Shown here: piece by piece, positions 1 through 8,929 of the stretch
How positions within the stretch are numbered: position 1 is the stretch's first letter
How the letters are laid out: each line of letters begins with the position of its first letter
Assembly (NCBI RefSeq): GCF_002139935.1
Contig: NZ_CP015578.1
Span: 1,364,001 to 1,428,000, forward strand
DNA length: 64,000 nt
Origin: Campylobacter lanienae NCTC 13004
Lineage (GTDB): Bacteria; Campylobacterota; Campylobacteria; Campylobacterales; Campylobacteraceae
Direction: 5' to 3'
Program-made: the position numbers and the translations under genes
The notes under the pieces: model-generated
What the model saw: only the letters and a program-made list of their open reading frames with translations
What the model was told of the DNA's origin: nothing
Databases searched by the model: none

Positions 1-293
1 ATGCTTTTGTGAGTAAAAAAAGATATAAAAACGCCCAAGAATTTTATCAAAGAGCCGTAAATATCCTACAATCAAACGGCGTAAAAGATAGTAGCGTTGA
101 AAATATCTTAAAATACATAAATTCGCAAGAGGGCAAAGCCTATGCTAAATTAACAGACCAAGCCTTAGAAGTGGCTAAAATCAGCGGAACTCCAGGCTTT
201 GTGGTGAATGGCAAATACCTAATCAATATCGAATATGTAAATAGCCAAGAAGAGTTAGTCGAGATAATCTCTGAGATAGTTAAGCTAAAATAG
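1..293 (+). CDS. DsbA-family thiol oxidoreductase, C-terminal part (5' end outside window)
   Basis: The reading frame is open from the left edge, so the true start lies upstream; the GTG at position 9 is internal. The visible ~97 residues are the helical tail and last strand of a thioredoxin-fold protein. The stretch TPGFVVNGKYLIN is the cis-proline segment and following strand typical of DsbA/DsbG periplasmic disulfide proteins. The CxxC active site would lie upstream and cannot be checked. Role inferred from family: disulfide formation or isomerisation in the periplasm. A TATAAT box follows 35 nt after the stop, so the next gene is probably separately transcribed. Confidence 0.85.
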   Translation, partial: AFVSKKRYKNAQEFYQRAVNILQSNGVKDSSVENILKYINSQEGKAYAKLTDQALEVAKISGTPGFVVNGKYLINIEYVNSQEELVEIISEIVKLK

Positions 294-327
294 AACTTAA
301 ATTTAATATTTAATTTAAAATATCTGC

Positions 328-333
328 TATAAT
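328..333 (+). promoter_or_regulatory. -10 box upstream of the HemN/HemW-like gene
   Basis: A perfect TATAAT lies 34 nt before the ATG at 368, in an AT-rich stretch, as in typical Campylobacter sigma-70 promoters, which usually lack a clear -35. Confidence 0.5.
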
Positions 334-367
334 TTTGCTATTTAAATAAATTTAAAAGTTATAGCAG

Positions 368-1669
368 ATGAAACTTATACAAAATTTAGCCCTTAAATAT
401 GCGAAATTTTCGCTAAATCGCTCTTTGAAATCGCAATTAAATTTAGATATCTTGCCACACGCCACAACCACCCCACCAGACCCAAGTATAACCTATATGT
501 TATATGCTCATATCCCATTTTGCCATACTTTTTGCCCATATTGTTCATTTCATAAATATGCTTATGACAAAAGCATCGCAAAAGAGTATTTTAAAAATTT
601 GCGTTTAGAAATGGAGCAAATTCACGCCTTAGGGTATAAATTTAACTCCATGTATGTTGGTGGTGGCACTACTTTAATAGATGAAAATGAGCTTATAAAA
701 ACACTAGAATTAGCCAAAAGGCTCTTTAATATAGATGAAATTTCATGCGAGAGCGACCCAAGCCACATTGAACCTAATAATCTTAGGCGATTTAAAGGGT
801 TGATTAAGCGTCTAAGTATCGGAGTACAAAGCTTCAATGATGATATCTTAAAAAGAGTTGGTAGATATGATAAATTCGGCTCAAGCCAAGCCCTAATCAC
901 AAAGTTAAAAAACGCCGTAGGCATCCTACCCATCACAAGTATAGATCTAATCTTTAACTTCCCAAACCAAACCAAAGATATGCTAATTAATGATATAAAT
1001 TTAGCTAAAAGTATTGACGCAGATCAAATCACATTTTATCCGCTCATGAAATCCAATCTAACAAAAGCCAAAATAGCTTCTAGCTTAGGTGTAAGCAAAT
1101 TTGATAATGAGTTTGAGCTTTATACCATCATAGAAGAAAATTTCAAAGATTATCACAAAAATAACGCCTGGTCTTATGCTAAGAATAGATCAAATTTCAA
1201 TGATGAATATGTCAGCTCAAAGCACGAGTATTTAGGCATCGGAAGTGGTGGATTTAGCTTTATTAATGGCAAGCTTTTTATCAATGCTTTTAATCTAAAT
1301 GAGTATAATAGCAAAATTCAAAATAACCAAAGCTCCATAATCGCAAGTTGCGAATTCAAACCAAAAGAGCGGATAAAATATCTATTTTTAACTGAAATTT
1401 TCAGTGGTTTTATTGATATTAGTAAATTCAATCAAACCAATAAAACAAATCTATTAAAAACGCTAAATATAGAATTAAGATTGCTAAGCCTTGTTGGTGC
1501 TATCAAAATCACAGATAATATGATTGAATCTACAAAATTTGGTAGATATTTGTGGGTGAGTTTGATGAAGGAGTTTTACATTGGGATGGATAGAGTAAGA
1601 GCCATTTTCAAAGATGACGCAAAGATCAAAAATAGCTCTAAAATAAATATAATGAAAAGCCAAATTTAA
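368..1669 (+). CDS. Radical SAM coproporphyrinogen III oxidase-like / HemW-like protein
   Basis: 433 residues. The radical SAM cluster motif CxxxCxxC is seen in HTFCPYCSFHKY near residues 52-63, followed by a GGGTT glycine motif and SIGVQSFNDD, both hallmarks of the HemN/HemW group. These proteins bind a 4Fe-4S cluster and S-adenosylmethionine; HemN oxidatively decarboxylates coproporphyrinogen III and HemW is a haem chaperone. The third cysteine is followed by SFHKY, where true HemN enzymes have C-x-F, so I favour the HemW/HutW-like side. It stands alone between a DsbA-like gene and a convergent chaperone gene, whose stop lies only two bases from its own. The ribosome-binding site is weak. 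Confidence 0.85.
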   Translation: MKLIQNLALKYAKFSLNRSLKSQLNLDILPHATTTPPDPSITYMLYAHIPFCHTFCPYCSFHKYAYDKSIAKEYFKNLRLEMEQIHALGYKFNSMYVGGGTTLIDENELIKTLELAKRLFNIDEISCESDPSHIEPNNLRRFKGLIKRLSIGVQSFNDDILKRVGRYDKFGSSQALITKLKNAVGILPITSIDLIFNFPNQTKDMLINDINLAKSIDADQITFYPLMKSNLTKAKIASSLGVSKFDNEFELYTIIEENFKDYHKNNAWSYAKNRSNFNDEYVSSKHEYLGIGSGGFSFINGKLFINAFNLNEYNSKIQNNQSSIIASCEFKPKERIKYLFLTEIFSGFIDISKFNQTNKTNLLKTLNIELRLLSLVGAIKITDNMIESTKFGRYLWVSLMKEFYIGMDRVRAIFKDDAKIKNSSKINIMKSQI

Positions 1670-1671
1670 GG

Positions 1672-2502
1672 CTATTTTTGGATATATTTTATATTTGCTT
1701 TGGCTTTTAATTTATTGAAATAATCCATCATGGCTATCTCTCTTTCTTGCTCTATCATCTTATCTACAACAGCTTCTTCTACTGCTTCAAATGGCGGCAA
1801 AACTGAGCCACTTTTAGATACGATATAAAATCTCTCTAATCCTGATGGAGACTCTAAAATAGGGGTAAATTCGCCATTTTTGGTAGTGTTTAGCGTATAG
1901 GCTAATCTTGGAGTGATATTGGCTGAATTTAGAGTTAAATACTCTTTTTCTACCCCTTTTATATCGGCTTTATAATTTTTAGCTTGTCTATTTAAGGCAT
2001 TAGCGTCATTAGAGATATATCGTATCAAGCTAATACTTCCAAATTGTAAAAACGCTCCCGCATTATTCTCATAAAATCTCCTAGCATTTTGCGGTGTGAT
2101 ATTTTGAGTTGGGGTATTTAAAATCCCAGCATAGAGTCTCTCTTTTTTAATTGAAATTGCCATATCTTCACGGAGTTGCTCATCACTAGTGCCTCGTGAT
2201 TTTACCGCAGATTTAAAGCCCTCAACGCTCATATTATTGGCTGCGGCTAATTGGGCAATTTTTTGTTCAATCTCAAATTCGCTCACACTTATATTTAGCC
2301 TTTTTATCTGAGCTAGCTCAATCTTATCTCTTATTAACAAATTTAAAGCTTCATTTTTATCTAAATTTGTCTTAGCCATCACGCTATTTAGCTCATATGT
2401 GGTAATTGGCTCATTATCCACAGTAGCCACCAAACCACCAACATATCTCGCATTAGCACTAATAGCCAAAAATAGCAAAGCAAAAATCAAATTTTTAACC
2501 AT
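1672..2502 (-). CDS. SurA-like periplasmic chaperone (C. jejuni Cj1289 type)
   Basis: 276 residues with a Sec signal peptide (MVKNLIFALLFLAISANA), then a SurA_N helical domain containing VATVDNEPITTYELN, the usual N-terminal signature. The rest fits a single parvulin-like fold that is poorly conserved and probably weak or inactive as a prolyl isomerase. Family role: escort of unfolded outer-membrane proteins across the periplasm. It is divergent from gltX, sharing a 71-bp intergenic region; the trio SurA-like/gltX/malic enzyme matches the order around Cj1289-Cj1287 as I recall it, which supports the identification. Confidence 0.85.
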   Translation of the reverse strand: MVKNLIFALLFLAISANARYVGGLVATVDNEPITTYELNSVMAKTNLDKNEALNLLIRDKIELAQIKRLNISVSEFEIEQKIAQLAAANNMSVEGFKSAVKSRGTSDEQLREDMAISIKKERLYAGILNTPTQNITPQNARRFYENNAGAFLQFGSISLIRYISNDANALNRQAKNYKADIKGVEKEYLTLNSANITPRLAYTLNTTKNGEFTPILESPSGLERFYIVSKSGSVLPPFEAVEEAVVDKMIEQEREIAMMDYFNKLKAKANIKYIQK

Positions 2503-2573
2503 ATAAAACCTTTATTAAAGCAAATTTTGGCTAAAATTATATCCAAATTTCAATTAACATTAGGATAATTATA

Positions 2574-3953
2574 ATGATAACTACAAGATTTGCCCCATCT
2601 CCAACTGGATTTTTACACATTGGCGGACTTAGAACCGCACTATATAACTACCTTTTTGCGCGTAAAAATGGTGGCAAGTTCCTTCTTCGCATAGAAGATA
2701 CAGACTTAAAGCGAAACTCACAAGAAGCAGTAATCGCAATTAGAGAAGCATTTAATTGGTGCGGACTAGACTATGATGGCGATGTAGAGTATCAATCCAA
2801 GAGATTTGATATCTACAAAAAATATATTAATCAACTATTAGAAAGCGGCAAAGCTTATAAATGCTACACTACCCAAGAGGAGCTAGCACAGATGAGAGCC
2901 GAGGCTGAAGCTAAGAAGTTAAGGCCAAAATATGATGGTAGATATAGAGATTTTACAGGCACACCACCACAAGGCATTGAGCCTGTAATCCGCATAAAAG
3001 CCCCACTTGAAGGGGTGATTGAGTTTAAAGATGGCGTAAAGGGTAATGTCAAATTCAACTGTAGCGATATCTTAGATGATTTTATCATCGCTAGAAGTGA
3101 TGGGTCGCCTACATATAATTTTTGTGTTGTGATAGATGATGCATTGATGGGGGTCACGCATATTATTAGAGGTGATGATCACCTAAGCAACACACCAAAG
3201 CAAATTATCTTATATGAGGCTCTTGGATTTAAAATTCCAGAGTTTTTTCATGTGGCGATGATAAATGGTAGCGATGGGTCTAAACTTAGCAAAAGACACG
3301 GCGCAACCGATGTGATGGAGTATAAAGATATGGGCTATCTGCCTGAGGCGATTTTAAATTTCTTGGTGCGTTTAGGTTGGAGCCATGGCGATGATGAGAT
3401 ATTTAATTTACACCAAATGATAGAGCTATTTGATCCATATAATCTTAGCAAATCAGCCTCTACTTATAATCAATCTAAATTAGAGTGGCTAAACTCACAC
3501 TATATAAAATCATTACCATTCGAAAGACTCGCTGATGATATGCTATATTTTGGATTGGATTTTAGAGCTATTGATAAAGGCCATATGCTCCTAGATCTAT
3601 TAAGAGAGCGATCCAAAACTCTCTTAGAGCTTAAAAATTCAGCCCTAGCCATCATAAATAGACCTACAACCTATGATCCAAATGCTATTAAAAAATTTAT
3701 AAATGATAGTAACAAAATTTTGCTTGATGAATTTGCCAAATCTCTTGAATTTAAGGAGATGGATGCCAAAGCCATAGAAGAGATGACAAACGAATTTTTA
3801 GCCAAAAAAGATAAAAAATTAAAAGACCTAGCCCAACCAATCAGAATCGCAATCACAGGAAGCGCAGTCAGCCCAAGCATCTTTGAAGTGATTGAGATAA
3901 TCGGCATTGATGAGCTAAAATCAAGAATTCAAAACTTCCTAAAATCTTTATAA
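2574..3953 (+). CDS. gltX: Glutamate--tRNA ligase
   Basis: 459 residues, close to the usual class I GluRS length. The HIGH signature is HIGG at residues 15-18 within FAPSPTGFLHIGGLRT, and the KMSKS loop is KLSKR around residue 237. The C-terminal anticodon-binding helices are present. It charges tRNA-Glu and, in epsilonproteobacteria with two GltX copies, one copy can charge tRNA-Gln for the transamidation route; which role this copy has cannot be told from the sequence alone. A hairpin terminator follows the stop. Confidence 0.97.
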   Translation: MITTRFAPSPTGFLHIGGLRTALYNYLFARKNGGKFLLRIEDTDLKRNSQEAVIAIREAFNWCGLDYDGDVEYQSKRFDIYKKYINQLLESGKAYKCYTTQEELAQMRAEAEAKKLRPKYDGRYRDFTGTPPQGIEPVIRIKAPLEGVIEFKDGVKGNVKFNCSDILDDFIIARSDGSPTYNFCVVIDDALMGVTHIIRGDDHLSNTPKQIILYEALGFKIPEFFHVAMINGSDGSKLSKRHGATDVMEYKDMGYLPEAILNFLVRLGWSHGDDEIFNLHQMIELFDPYNLSKSASTYNQSKLEWLNSHYIKSLPFERLADDMLYFGLDFRAIDKGHMLLDLLRERSKTLLELKNSALAIINRPTTYDPNAIKKFINDSNKILLDEFAKSLEFKEMDAKAIEEMTNEFLAKKDKKLKDLAQPIRIAITGSAVSPSIFEVIEIIGIDELKSRIQNFLKSL

Positions 3954-3959
3954 AACTTA

Positions 3960-3990
3960 GCTAGAGCTTAAGGCTCTGGCTTTTATTTTA
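3960..3990 (+). terminator. Rho-independent terminator after gltX
   Basis: GCTAGAGC at 3960-3967 pairs with GCTCTGGC at 3973-3980 (one G-T wobble) around a five-base loop, followed at once by TTTTATTTTA. It starts six bases after the gltX stop. Confidence 0.8.
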
Positions 3991-4094
3991 TCAAGTATAG
4001 CTTAAATTTACCATTTAATTTACCAAAAGTAACATATAGATAATAAATTTTATCTATTATCTAAATATTTACCTAGAATAAAATAAATTTAAGT

Positions 4095-4100
4095 TATAAT
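4095..4100 (+). promoter_or_regulatory. -10 box upstream of malic enzyme gene
   Basis: TATAAT 43 nt before the ATG at 4144; the start has the Shine-Dalgarno AAGGA at 4133-4137. Confidence 0.5.
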
Positions 4101-4143
4101 TCTATATTATTTTTAAAATTAAAGTTAAATTTAAGGAAAAACA

Positions 4144-5391
4144 ATGAGTTTAAAGCAAAAAGCTCTTGATTACCACGAAGGTGGAAAGATAGAGATAAAT
4201 GTCAAAAAACCTTGCGTTAGCGCTGAAGACCTTAGCCTAGCATACTCTCCTGGCGTGGCTGAACCTTGTATAGAGATAGAGTCAAACAACGAATTAGCCT
4301 ACAAATACACAAACAAAGGCAATCTAGTAGCCGTAATCACAGATAGCACGGCGGTTTTAGGCCTTGGTGATATCGGCGCTATCGCTGGAAAACCTGTTAT
4401 GGAGGGCAAATCTGTTTTATTTAAAAAATTTGCCAATGTAGATGCCTTTGATATCGAACTTGATGAGAAAGACCCAGATAAGATAGTTGAAATTTGTAAA
4501 GCTCTAGCCCCAACTTTTGGTGGTATAAACTTAGAAGATATCGCCGCACCAAAATGCTTTTACATAGAGAAAAAACTTCAAGAAAGCGTAAATATCCCTG
4601 TAATGCACGATGATCAGCACGGCACAGCCATCATCACAACGGCGGGATTATTAAACGCTTTAGAGATAAATGGCAAGGATATTAGCACGATCAAAGTCGT
4701 AGTAAGCGGTAGCGGAGCAGCCGGAATAGCATGTGCGAAAATGTATCAAAGCGTTGGTGTTAAAAATATAATTATGTGCGATAGCAAGGGCGTTATCCAC
4801 TCAAAAAGAGATGATTTGACCGAGCAAAAAATGGAATTTGCCATAGATACAGATGATAGAACTTTGGGCGATGCTTTAAGGGGTGCTGATATGTTTTTAG
4901 GCCTTTCTAAAGCCAAACTTCTAACGCCTGATATGGTAAAAAGCATGGCAAATAATCCTATAATCTTCGCTCTAGCCAATCCAGAGCCAGAGATCAGACC
5001 AGAGATCGCTCATGAGATTAGAGATGATATCATCATCGGTACAGGCAGAAGCGACTATCCAAATCAGGTAAATAATGTCTTAGGATTTCCATTTATATTT
5101 CGTGGTGCGCTCGATGTAAGAGCGACAAAGATCACCGAAAATATGAAAATAGCCGCCGCTATTGCCCTAGCCAAACTAGCCAAAGAGAGTGTCCCTAGTG
5201 AAGTTTGTAAAGCTTATAATGTAAGTCAAATTAAATTTGGCAAAGATTATATAATCCCAAAACCATTTGACCCTAGAGTTTTATTCACAATTGCTCCAGC
5301 TGTGGCAAAAGCCGCTGTAGAAGATGGAGTGGCACTGATAAAAGAATTTGATGAGAGTGCTTATGTACAAAGGCTGAAAAATTTATTTTAA
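4144..5391 (+). CDS. mez: NAD(P)-dependent malic enzyme
   Basis: 415 residues, the short form without the phosphotransacetylase-like extension of MaeB. The N-terminal malic domain carries [12 protein letters not shown] with the catalytic tyrosine, and the metal site segment is [10 protein letters not shown]. The Rossmann part shows [14 protein letters not shown]. It decarboxylates malate to pyruvate, linking the TCA cycle to gluconeogenesis and NADPH supply, important in a non-glycolytic Campylobacter. Monocistronic by appearance: own promoter, and a large inverted repeat after the stop. Confidence 0.95.
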   Translation: MSLKQKALDYHEGGKIEINVKKPCVSAEDLSLAYSPGVAEPCIEIESNNELAYKYTNKGNLVAVITDSTAVLGLGDIGAIAGKPVMEGKSVLFKKFANVDAFDIELDEKDPDKIVEICKALAPTFGGINLEDIAAPKCFYIEKKLQESVNIPVMHDDQHGTAIITTAGLLNALEINGKDISTIKVVVSGSGAAGIACAKMYQSVGVKNIIMCDSKGVIHSKRDDLTEQKMEFAIDTDDRTLGDALRGADMFLGLSKAKLLTPDMVKSMANNPIIFALANPEPEIRPEIAHEIRDDIIIGTGRSDYPNQVNNVLGFPFIFRGALDVRATKITENMKIAAAIALAKLAKESVPSEVCKAYNVSQIKFGKDYIIPKPFDPRVLFTIAPAVAKAAVEDGVALIKEFDESAYVQRLKNLF

Positions 5392-5402
5392 CTTATAAAT
5401 TT

Positions 5403-5436
5403 AGTGATAACTGCTTATAATCATGCAGTTATCACT
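5403..5436. terminator. Strong inverted repeat between mez and the DUF411 gene
   Basis: AGTGATAACTGC (5403-5414) and GCAGTTATCACT (5425-5436) form a perfect 12-bp stem with a 10-base loop. It lies between two convergent genes and probably ends transcription in both directions, although no clean T-run follows on either strand. Confidence 0.6.
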
Positions 5437-5521
5437 ATCAAAATTAAATTTCATTAATATTTTATATAAATTTTTTCTTAATTTAAATTTATTTAATACT
5501 AAATTTAAATTTCATAACAAA

Positions 5522-5962
5522 TTAAATCTTTTTATCACCCTTATAATATCCAAAAATCTCACTTGAGCCATCATTTTTCATCAAAATTACAGAATATATC
5601 TCCTCTATTCCTTGCTCCATCCCAGGACTTCCCATAGGCATACCAGGGGCTGAAATTCCTATCACACCATTAGGTTTATTTTCTAATAACCAATCCACAA
5701 CGCTACTAGGCACATGCCCTTCAATAGCGTAACCATCGATAACCCCTGTGTGACAACTTTGATACTCATCTTTGATATTTAATTTTTCTTTAATTTTTAT
5801 AAAATCATCACTAGCATGAGAGCTGATTTTATAGCCATTTTTCTCCATATAACTTTCCCAAAGCCCACAACAACCACATGATGGCGACTTATAAACATGG
5901 ATTAATCTCTCTTGAGCAAACAAAGGTAGAGCCAAAGCAAGAGCAAAAATATACTTTTTCAC
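5522..5962 (-). CDS. DUF411 metal-binding periplasmic protein
   Basis: 146 residues with a signal peptide (MKKYIFALALALPLFAQE). The mature protein starts with a thioredoxin-like strand and the motif SPSCGCCGLW, then HTGVIDGYAIEGHVP and GMPMGSPGME, all standard for DUF411. Members are found near copper and cation resistance genes and are thought to bind copper through the CxCC, His and Met residues. No partner gene is adjacent here. The PCu(A)C protein at 12.9 kb is a second periplasmic copper-type protein in the window. Confidence 0.85.
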   Translation of the reverse strand: MKKYIFALALALPLFAQERLIHVYKSPSCGCCGLWESYMEKNGYKISSHASDDFIKIKEKLNIKDEYQSCHTGVIDGYAIEGHVPSSVVDWLLENKPNGVIGISAPGMPMGSPGMEQGIEEIYSVILMKNDGSSEIFGYYKGDKKI

Positions 5963-6031
5963 TATTTTTCCTTTTAGATTTTTTATCTTTATAATAATAC
6001 TTTTTTATAATAAACAGATACTAAAGCTATT

Positions 6032-7750
6032 TTAAACCCAAATTCTAAGCGGTTTTGGGTAAAATTTATCCTTATCGTTTATTAAATTTATATCATTTTG
6101 ATTATTTGGCATAAATCTAGTGTAAATTTGATCTATGATTATGGTTTTACCATCTTTTGTTTGGAGTGCGAATTTGTTATTTGATAGCTTTTTGATTATC
6201 TCCACGCCTAGATCTTTTAGGGATTTTATCTCGATTTGCCCTGTGATTTTATCTTGGATTTTAGCTGCGCTCACTACCAAATCTATATCTTGGTTTAGCT
6301 CTATTTGAGTGGCGAATTTAGCATTTAAATTTAGCTCTACATCAAAAGCCTTACCGCTATCTTTATAAAGCTCATTTACGATTATCTCCCTTCCGCTGTT
6401 AAATTTAAGGGTAAATGTGCCATTTTTATTAATTCTTATAGCTGTTAATGCGTCTGTGTCTTTAAGCATATTTGCGGTATTTGCTCTATCTTTTTCAAAG
6501 CTATCTTTAACTTTTTGTAGATTTTCTAAGGTGAAGTTAAGTCCGGTCGCAGAGCTAAATTCACGCTCTATAGATAGCATAACGCTAGATTTTACATTTT
6601 GATACCTTGCCTTTGTTTCATCATCAAATTCATTTATATAATCATCTCTATTTTTAAGCTCGCTCATATAATCATTATATAAATTCATAAATCTCGTGTA
6701 TTGTTGATTTTGATAAGAGTTTTTATCGCTATCTCGCCAATAGTACTCTTTGGTTGTTGTATCAAATACATTATTAAAGCCAAAATTTGTAGTATGCGGA
6801 TAACTCGATAACTCTTCTAATCTATAACTCCCATCAACTCCTTGCTTAGCATAAGCAATCCCAAGCAATCCATTAAAAGCTCCCAAATTTGAATTTATAT
6901 CTATCCAGCCATCTTCATCAGCTAGTTTTGAGAGCTCTTTTATATCATTCTCATTCATACTTTCATATCTTACTTCAGGCTTAAAAATAGAGTATGGATT
7001 ATAATCTTTTAGCGATTGTAATGAGTTTTCATAAGCTTCTATTGTTCCATAATTATCTTTTCGTGCTTCAAGTTTTTTTATAGCATTACTTTTGCTATCT
7101 ATAAAATCTTTTAAATCTATACTATCAACAACTTCACTAAGCTTTTTTATAATCTCATTTCCATCTTTATCATAAGCTCTTATTTTTAACTTATCAAAGT
7201 AATCATCATTTTTATCTACAAATCCATTTCCATCACTATCAAATCTAAAAAGCTGCGAATTTGAGCTAAAGCTTCCAACTCCTAATCTATCATTATCCCC
7301 AGCTAAATCTAAAAATAACTCCGCTTTACCAAATTTAGTATCAATTAAATTTGAGTTTGCGTAGGAGTTTAGGTAGTACTCTTGCGGGATTTTGCCATAT
7401 CGATAATAATCATTATTAAAAAAATATCCACTTTCTGATATACCTTTTATATCTGACGCACCAAATGTTGAATGATAAAAAGCACCACCTAAAATACTCT
7501 TTGTTTGTCTAGCGATAAATTCATCTAATGCTTCTTCTTTGGTTTGTGTTTTTGTTCCAAATTTTTGGACTATATTTATGTCTCCGTAAGATCCTGCATA
7601 ATAATCATAATACTCTATTTTTCTACCAAATCTATCAGTGTTTTCATCTTGTTTTATTTGCTCTGTTTGAGCGAAATTTACTTCTATTTTTGGCAATTTT
7701 TGATTAATTTGAATTTGAAATGTATTTGATGATAGTGAGCTAATATTCAT
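6032..7750 (-). CDS. Unrecognised 572-residue protein with an EF-hand-like loop
   Basis: I do not recognise this family with confidence. There is no signal peptide; the N-terminus (MNISSLSSNTFQIQINQ) is polar and Ser/Asn-rich. Residues 171-182 (DSDGNGFVDKND) fit a calcium-binding EF-hand/dockerin loop with acidic or Asn ligands at positions 1, 3, 5, 9 and 12, and DKDGNE at 194-199 looks like a second partial loop. The middle is rich in Tyr/Asp/Asn and the C-terminal 150 residues look like beta-rich repeats. The sequence suggests a secreted or surface calcium-binding protein exported without Sec, for example through the flagellar apparatus; this is inference only. Confidence 0.7.
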   Translation of the reverse strand: MNISSLSSNTFQIQINQKLPKIEVNFAQTEQIKQDENTDRFGRKIEYYDYYAGSYGDINIVQKFGTKTQTKEEALDEFIARQTKSILGGAFYHSTFGASDIKGISESGYFFNNDYYRYGKIPQEYYLNSYANSNLIDTKFGKAELFLDLAGDNDRLGVGSFSSNSQLFRFDSDGNGFVDKNDDYFDKLKIRAYDKDGNEIIKKLSEVVDSIDLKDFIDSKSNAIKKLEARKDNYGTIEAYENSLQSLKDYNPYSIFKPEVRYESMNENDIKELSKLADEDGWIDINSNLGAFNGLLGIAYAKQGVDGSYRLEELSSYPHTTNFGFNNVFDTTTKEYYWRDSDKNSYQNQQYTRFMNLYNDYMSELKNRDDYINEFDDETKARYQNVKSSVMLSIEREFSSATGLNFTLENLQKVKDSFEKDRANTANMLKDTDALTAIRINKNGTFTLKFNSGREIIVNELYKDSGKAFDVELNLNAKFATQIELNQDIDLVVSAAKIQDKITGQIEIKSLKDLGVEIIKKLSNNKFALQTKDGKTIIIDQIYTRFMPNNQNDINLINDKDKFYPKPLRIWV

Positions 7751-8136
7751 TTTAAACCTTTCTTGCGTTGAGCTTTAGGCGAATTAATCGCCCAAAGTTA
7801 ATTAATATGCCCTAATATCAGCAACTATAAGTTTGCCATTATTAAAATAAAAGATAAAATTATCTGCTGAAAAAAGAGCAGAAACTAAAAAATAATTGCT
7901 AAAGCAAACTTTTTCATAAAATCTCTTTTTATTTGAAATATAATCCATAAATCGGCGATAAGAAAAATAGCTTAATATATTTTGATTTATTTAGATACAA
8001 TCCCTTGCGCTAAGGCTCAAAAATTAAGCAAATTTGGGGTATAATCCATATATTTAATCCAAATTTTAAGCCATAAAGGCTACAAATCTCAGCCTTTAAA
8101 GACGCTGAAGATAACACACTAATAAAGGGTTTAAAT
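7751..8136. other. 386-bp intergenic region before mqnA
   Basis: Besides the frameshifted small ORF at 7802-7917, the region holds TATAAT boxes (one at 8040-8045 on the plus strand, 97 nt before mqnA) and a short GGCT/AGCC hairpin in the mqnA leader near 8077-8095. I see no RNA gene. Confidence 0.4.
7802..7917 (-). pseudogene. Frameshifted small secreted peptide gene
   Basis: Reading the minus strand from ATG at 7917 gives MKKFALAIIF then a stop caused by a T6 run. Adding one T (T7) would join it to LVSALFSADNFIFYF and on to a stop at 7802-7804, giving a 38-residue peptide with an obvious signal sequence ending ALFSA. An AAGAGA ribosome-binding site precedes the ATG. The good signal peptide across the break suggests a real gene disrupted, or switched, by a one-base slip in the homopolymer. 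It lies just upstream of the EF-hand-like gene on the same strand. Confidence 0.4.
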
Positions 8137-8811
8137 ATGCTATTTGGCAAGATTGATTATCTAAATTTGCTTCCATTTCATGTATTTTTAAAGCGCTACC
8201 CACTAAGCAATCAAACTAAAAAATCTATTGAATTCAAAAAAGGCACCCCAGCAAAATTATGCGAAGATCTAAGCAAAAGGCGAATCGATGCCGCCATCAT
8301 CTCAAGCATAGAGAGCAGAAATCCAAAATACACAAAACTAAATTTAGGAATATGCGCCAAAGGTGCGGTAAAATCAGTCTTAGTGCGTAAAAATAGCCCC
8401 AAAAAACTAGACCCCGCATCTAAGAGTTCAAATATGCTTGGTAAAATTTTGTCGCTTAATGGAGAGATAATAATAGGAGATGAAGCATTAAGACAATATA
8501 TAAAAGATGGTGGGGATAAATTTTATGATATGGGTGAAATTTGGTATCAAAAAACGGGGTTACCTTTTGTTTTTGGGCTATTTTGCTGCAATAAAAATAA
8601 AAATTTGTATAAAAAAATTATTAATCAATTCTTAAAGCAAAAAATAAAGATACCAAAATACATACTCAATGAGTATTCAAAAAGTAGAAATATCCATCCA
8701 AATATGATTTTATGGTATCTAGAGCATATTAGTTATGGTATCAAAAACAGGGAAAAATTAGCCCTAAAAAAATTTATTTCACTAGCAAAAAAGCATAATT
8801 TTCACCCATAA
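8137..8811 (+). CDS. mqnA: Chorismate dehydratase, futalosine-route menaquinone synthesis
   Basis: 224 residues, slightly shorter than most MqnA. The N-terminal DYLNLLPFHVF, the segment RRIDAAIISSIES and the run of basic residues at the C-terminus match the MqnA/MqnD periplasmic-binding-like fold. MqnA converts chorismate to 3-enolpyruvyl-benzoate, the first step of the alternative menaquinone pathway used by Campylobacter and Helicobacter. Menaquinone is the respiratory quinone here, so the gene is expected to be important for growth. It stands alone between two unrelated genes. Confidence 0.85.
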   Translation: MLFGKIDYLNLLPFHVFLKRYPLSNQTKKSIEFKKGTPAKLCEDLSKRRIDAAIISSIESRNPKYTKLNLGICAKGAVKSVLVRKNSPKKLDPASKSSNMLGKILSLNGEIIIGDEALRQYIKDGGDKFYDMGEIWYQKTGLPFVFGLFCCNKNKNLYKKIINQFLKQKIKIPKYILNEYSKSRNIHPNMILWYLEHISYGIKNREKLALKKFISLAKKHNFHP

Positions 8812-8890
8812 AGTGAGTAAATTTGTAACAATATAACCAAAAATTATCCCAAATTTTTCTATATTAAGATTAAATTTAAGAAAAATTAAA

Positions 8891-8896
8891 TATAAT
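8891..8896 (+). promoter_or_regulatory. -10 box upstream of gdhA
   Basis: TATAAT 34 nt before the ATG at 8930, which itself has the Shine-Dalgarno AGGAG at 8919-8923. Confidence 0.5.
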
Positions 8897-8929
8897 CCAA
8901 CTACAAACATTTTTACAATAGGAGTTACA

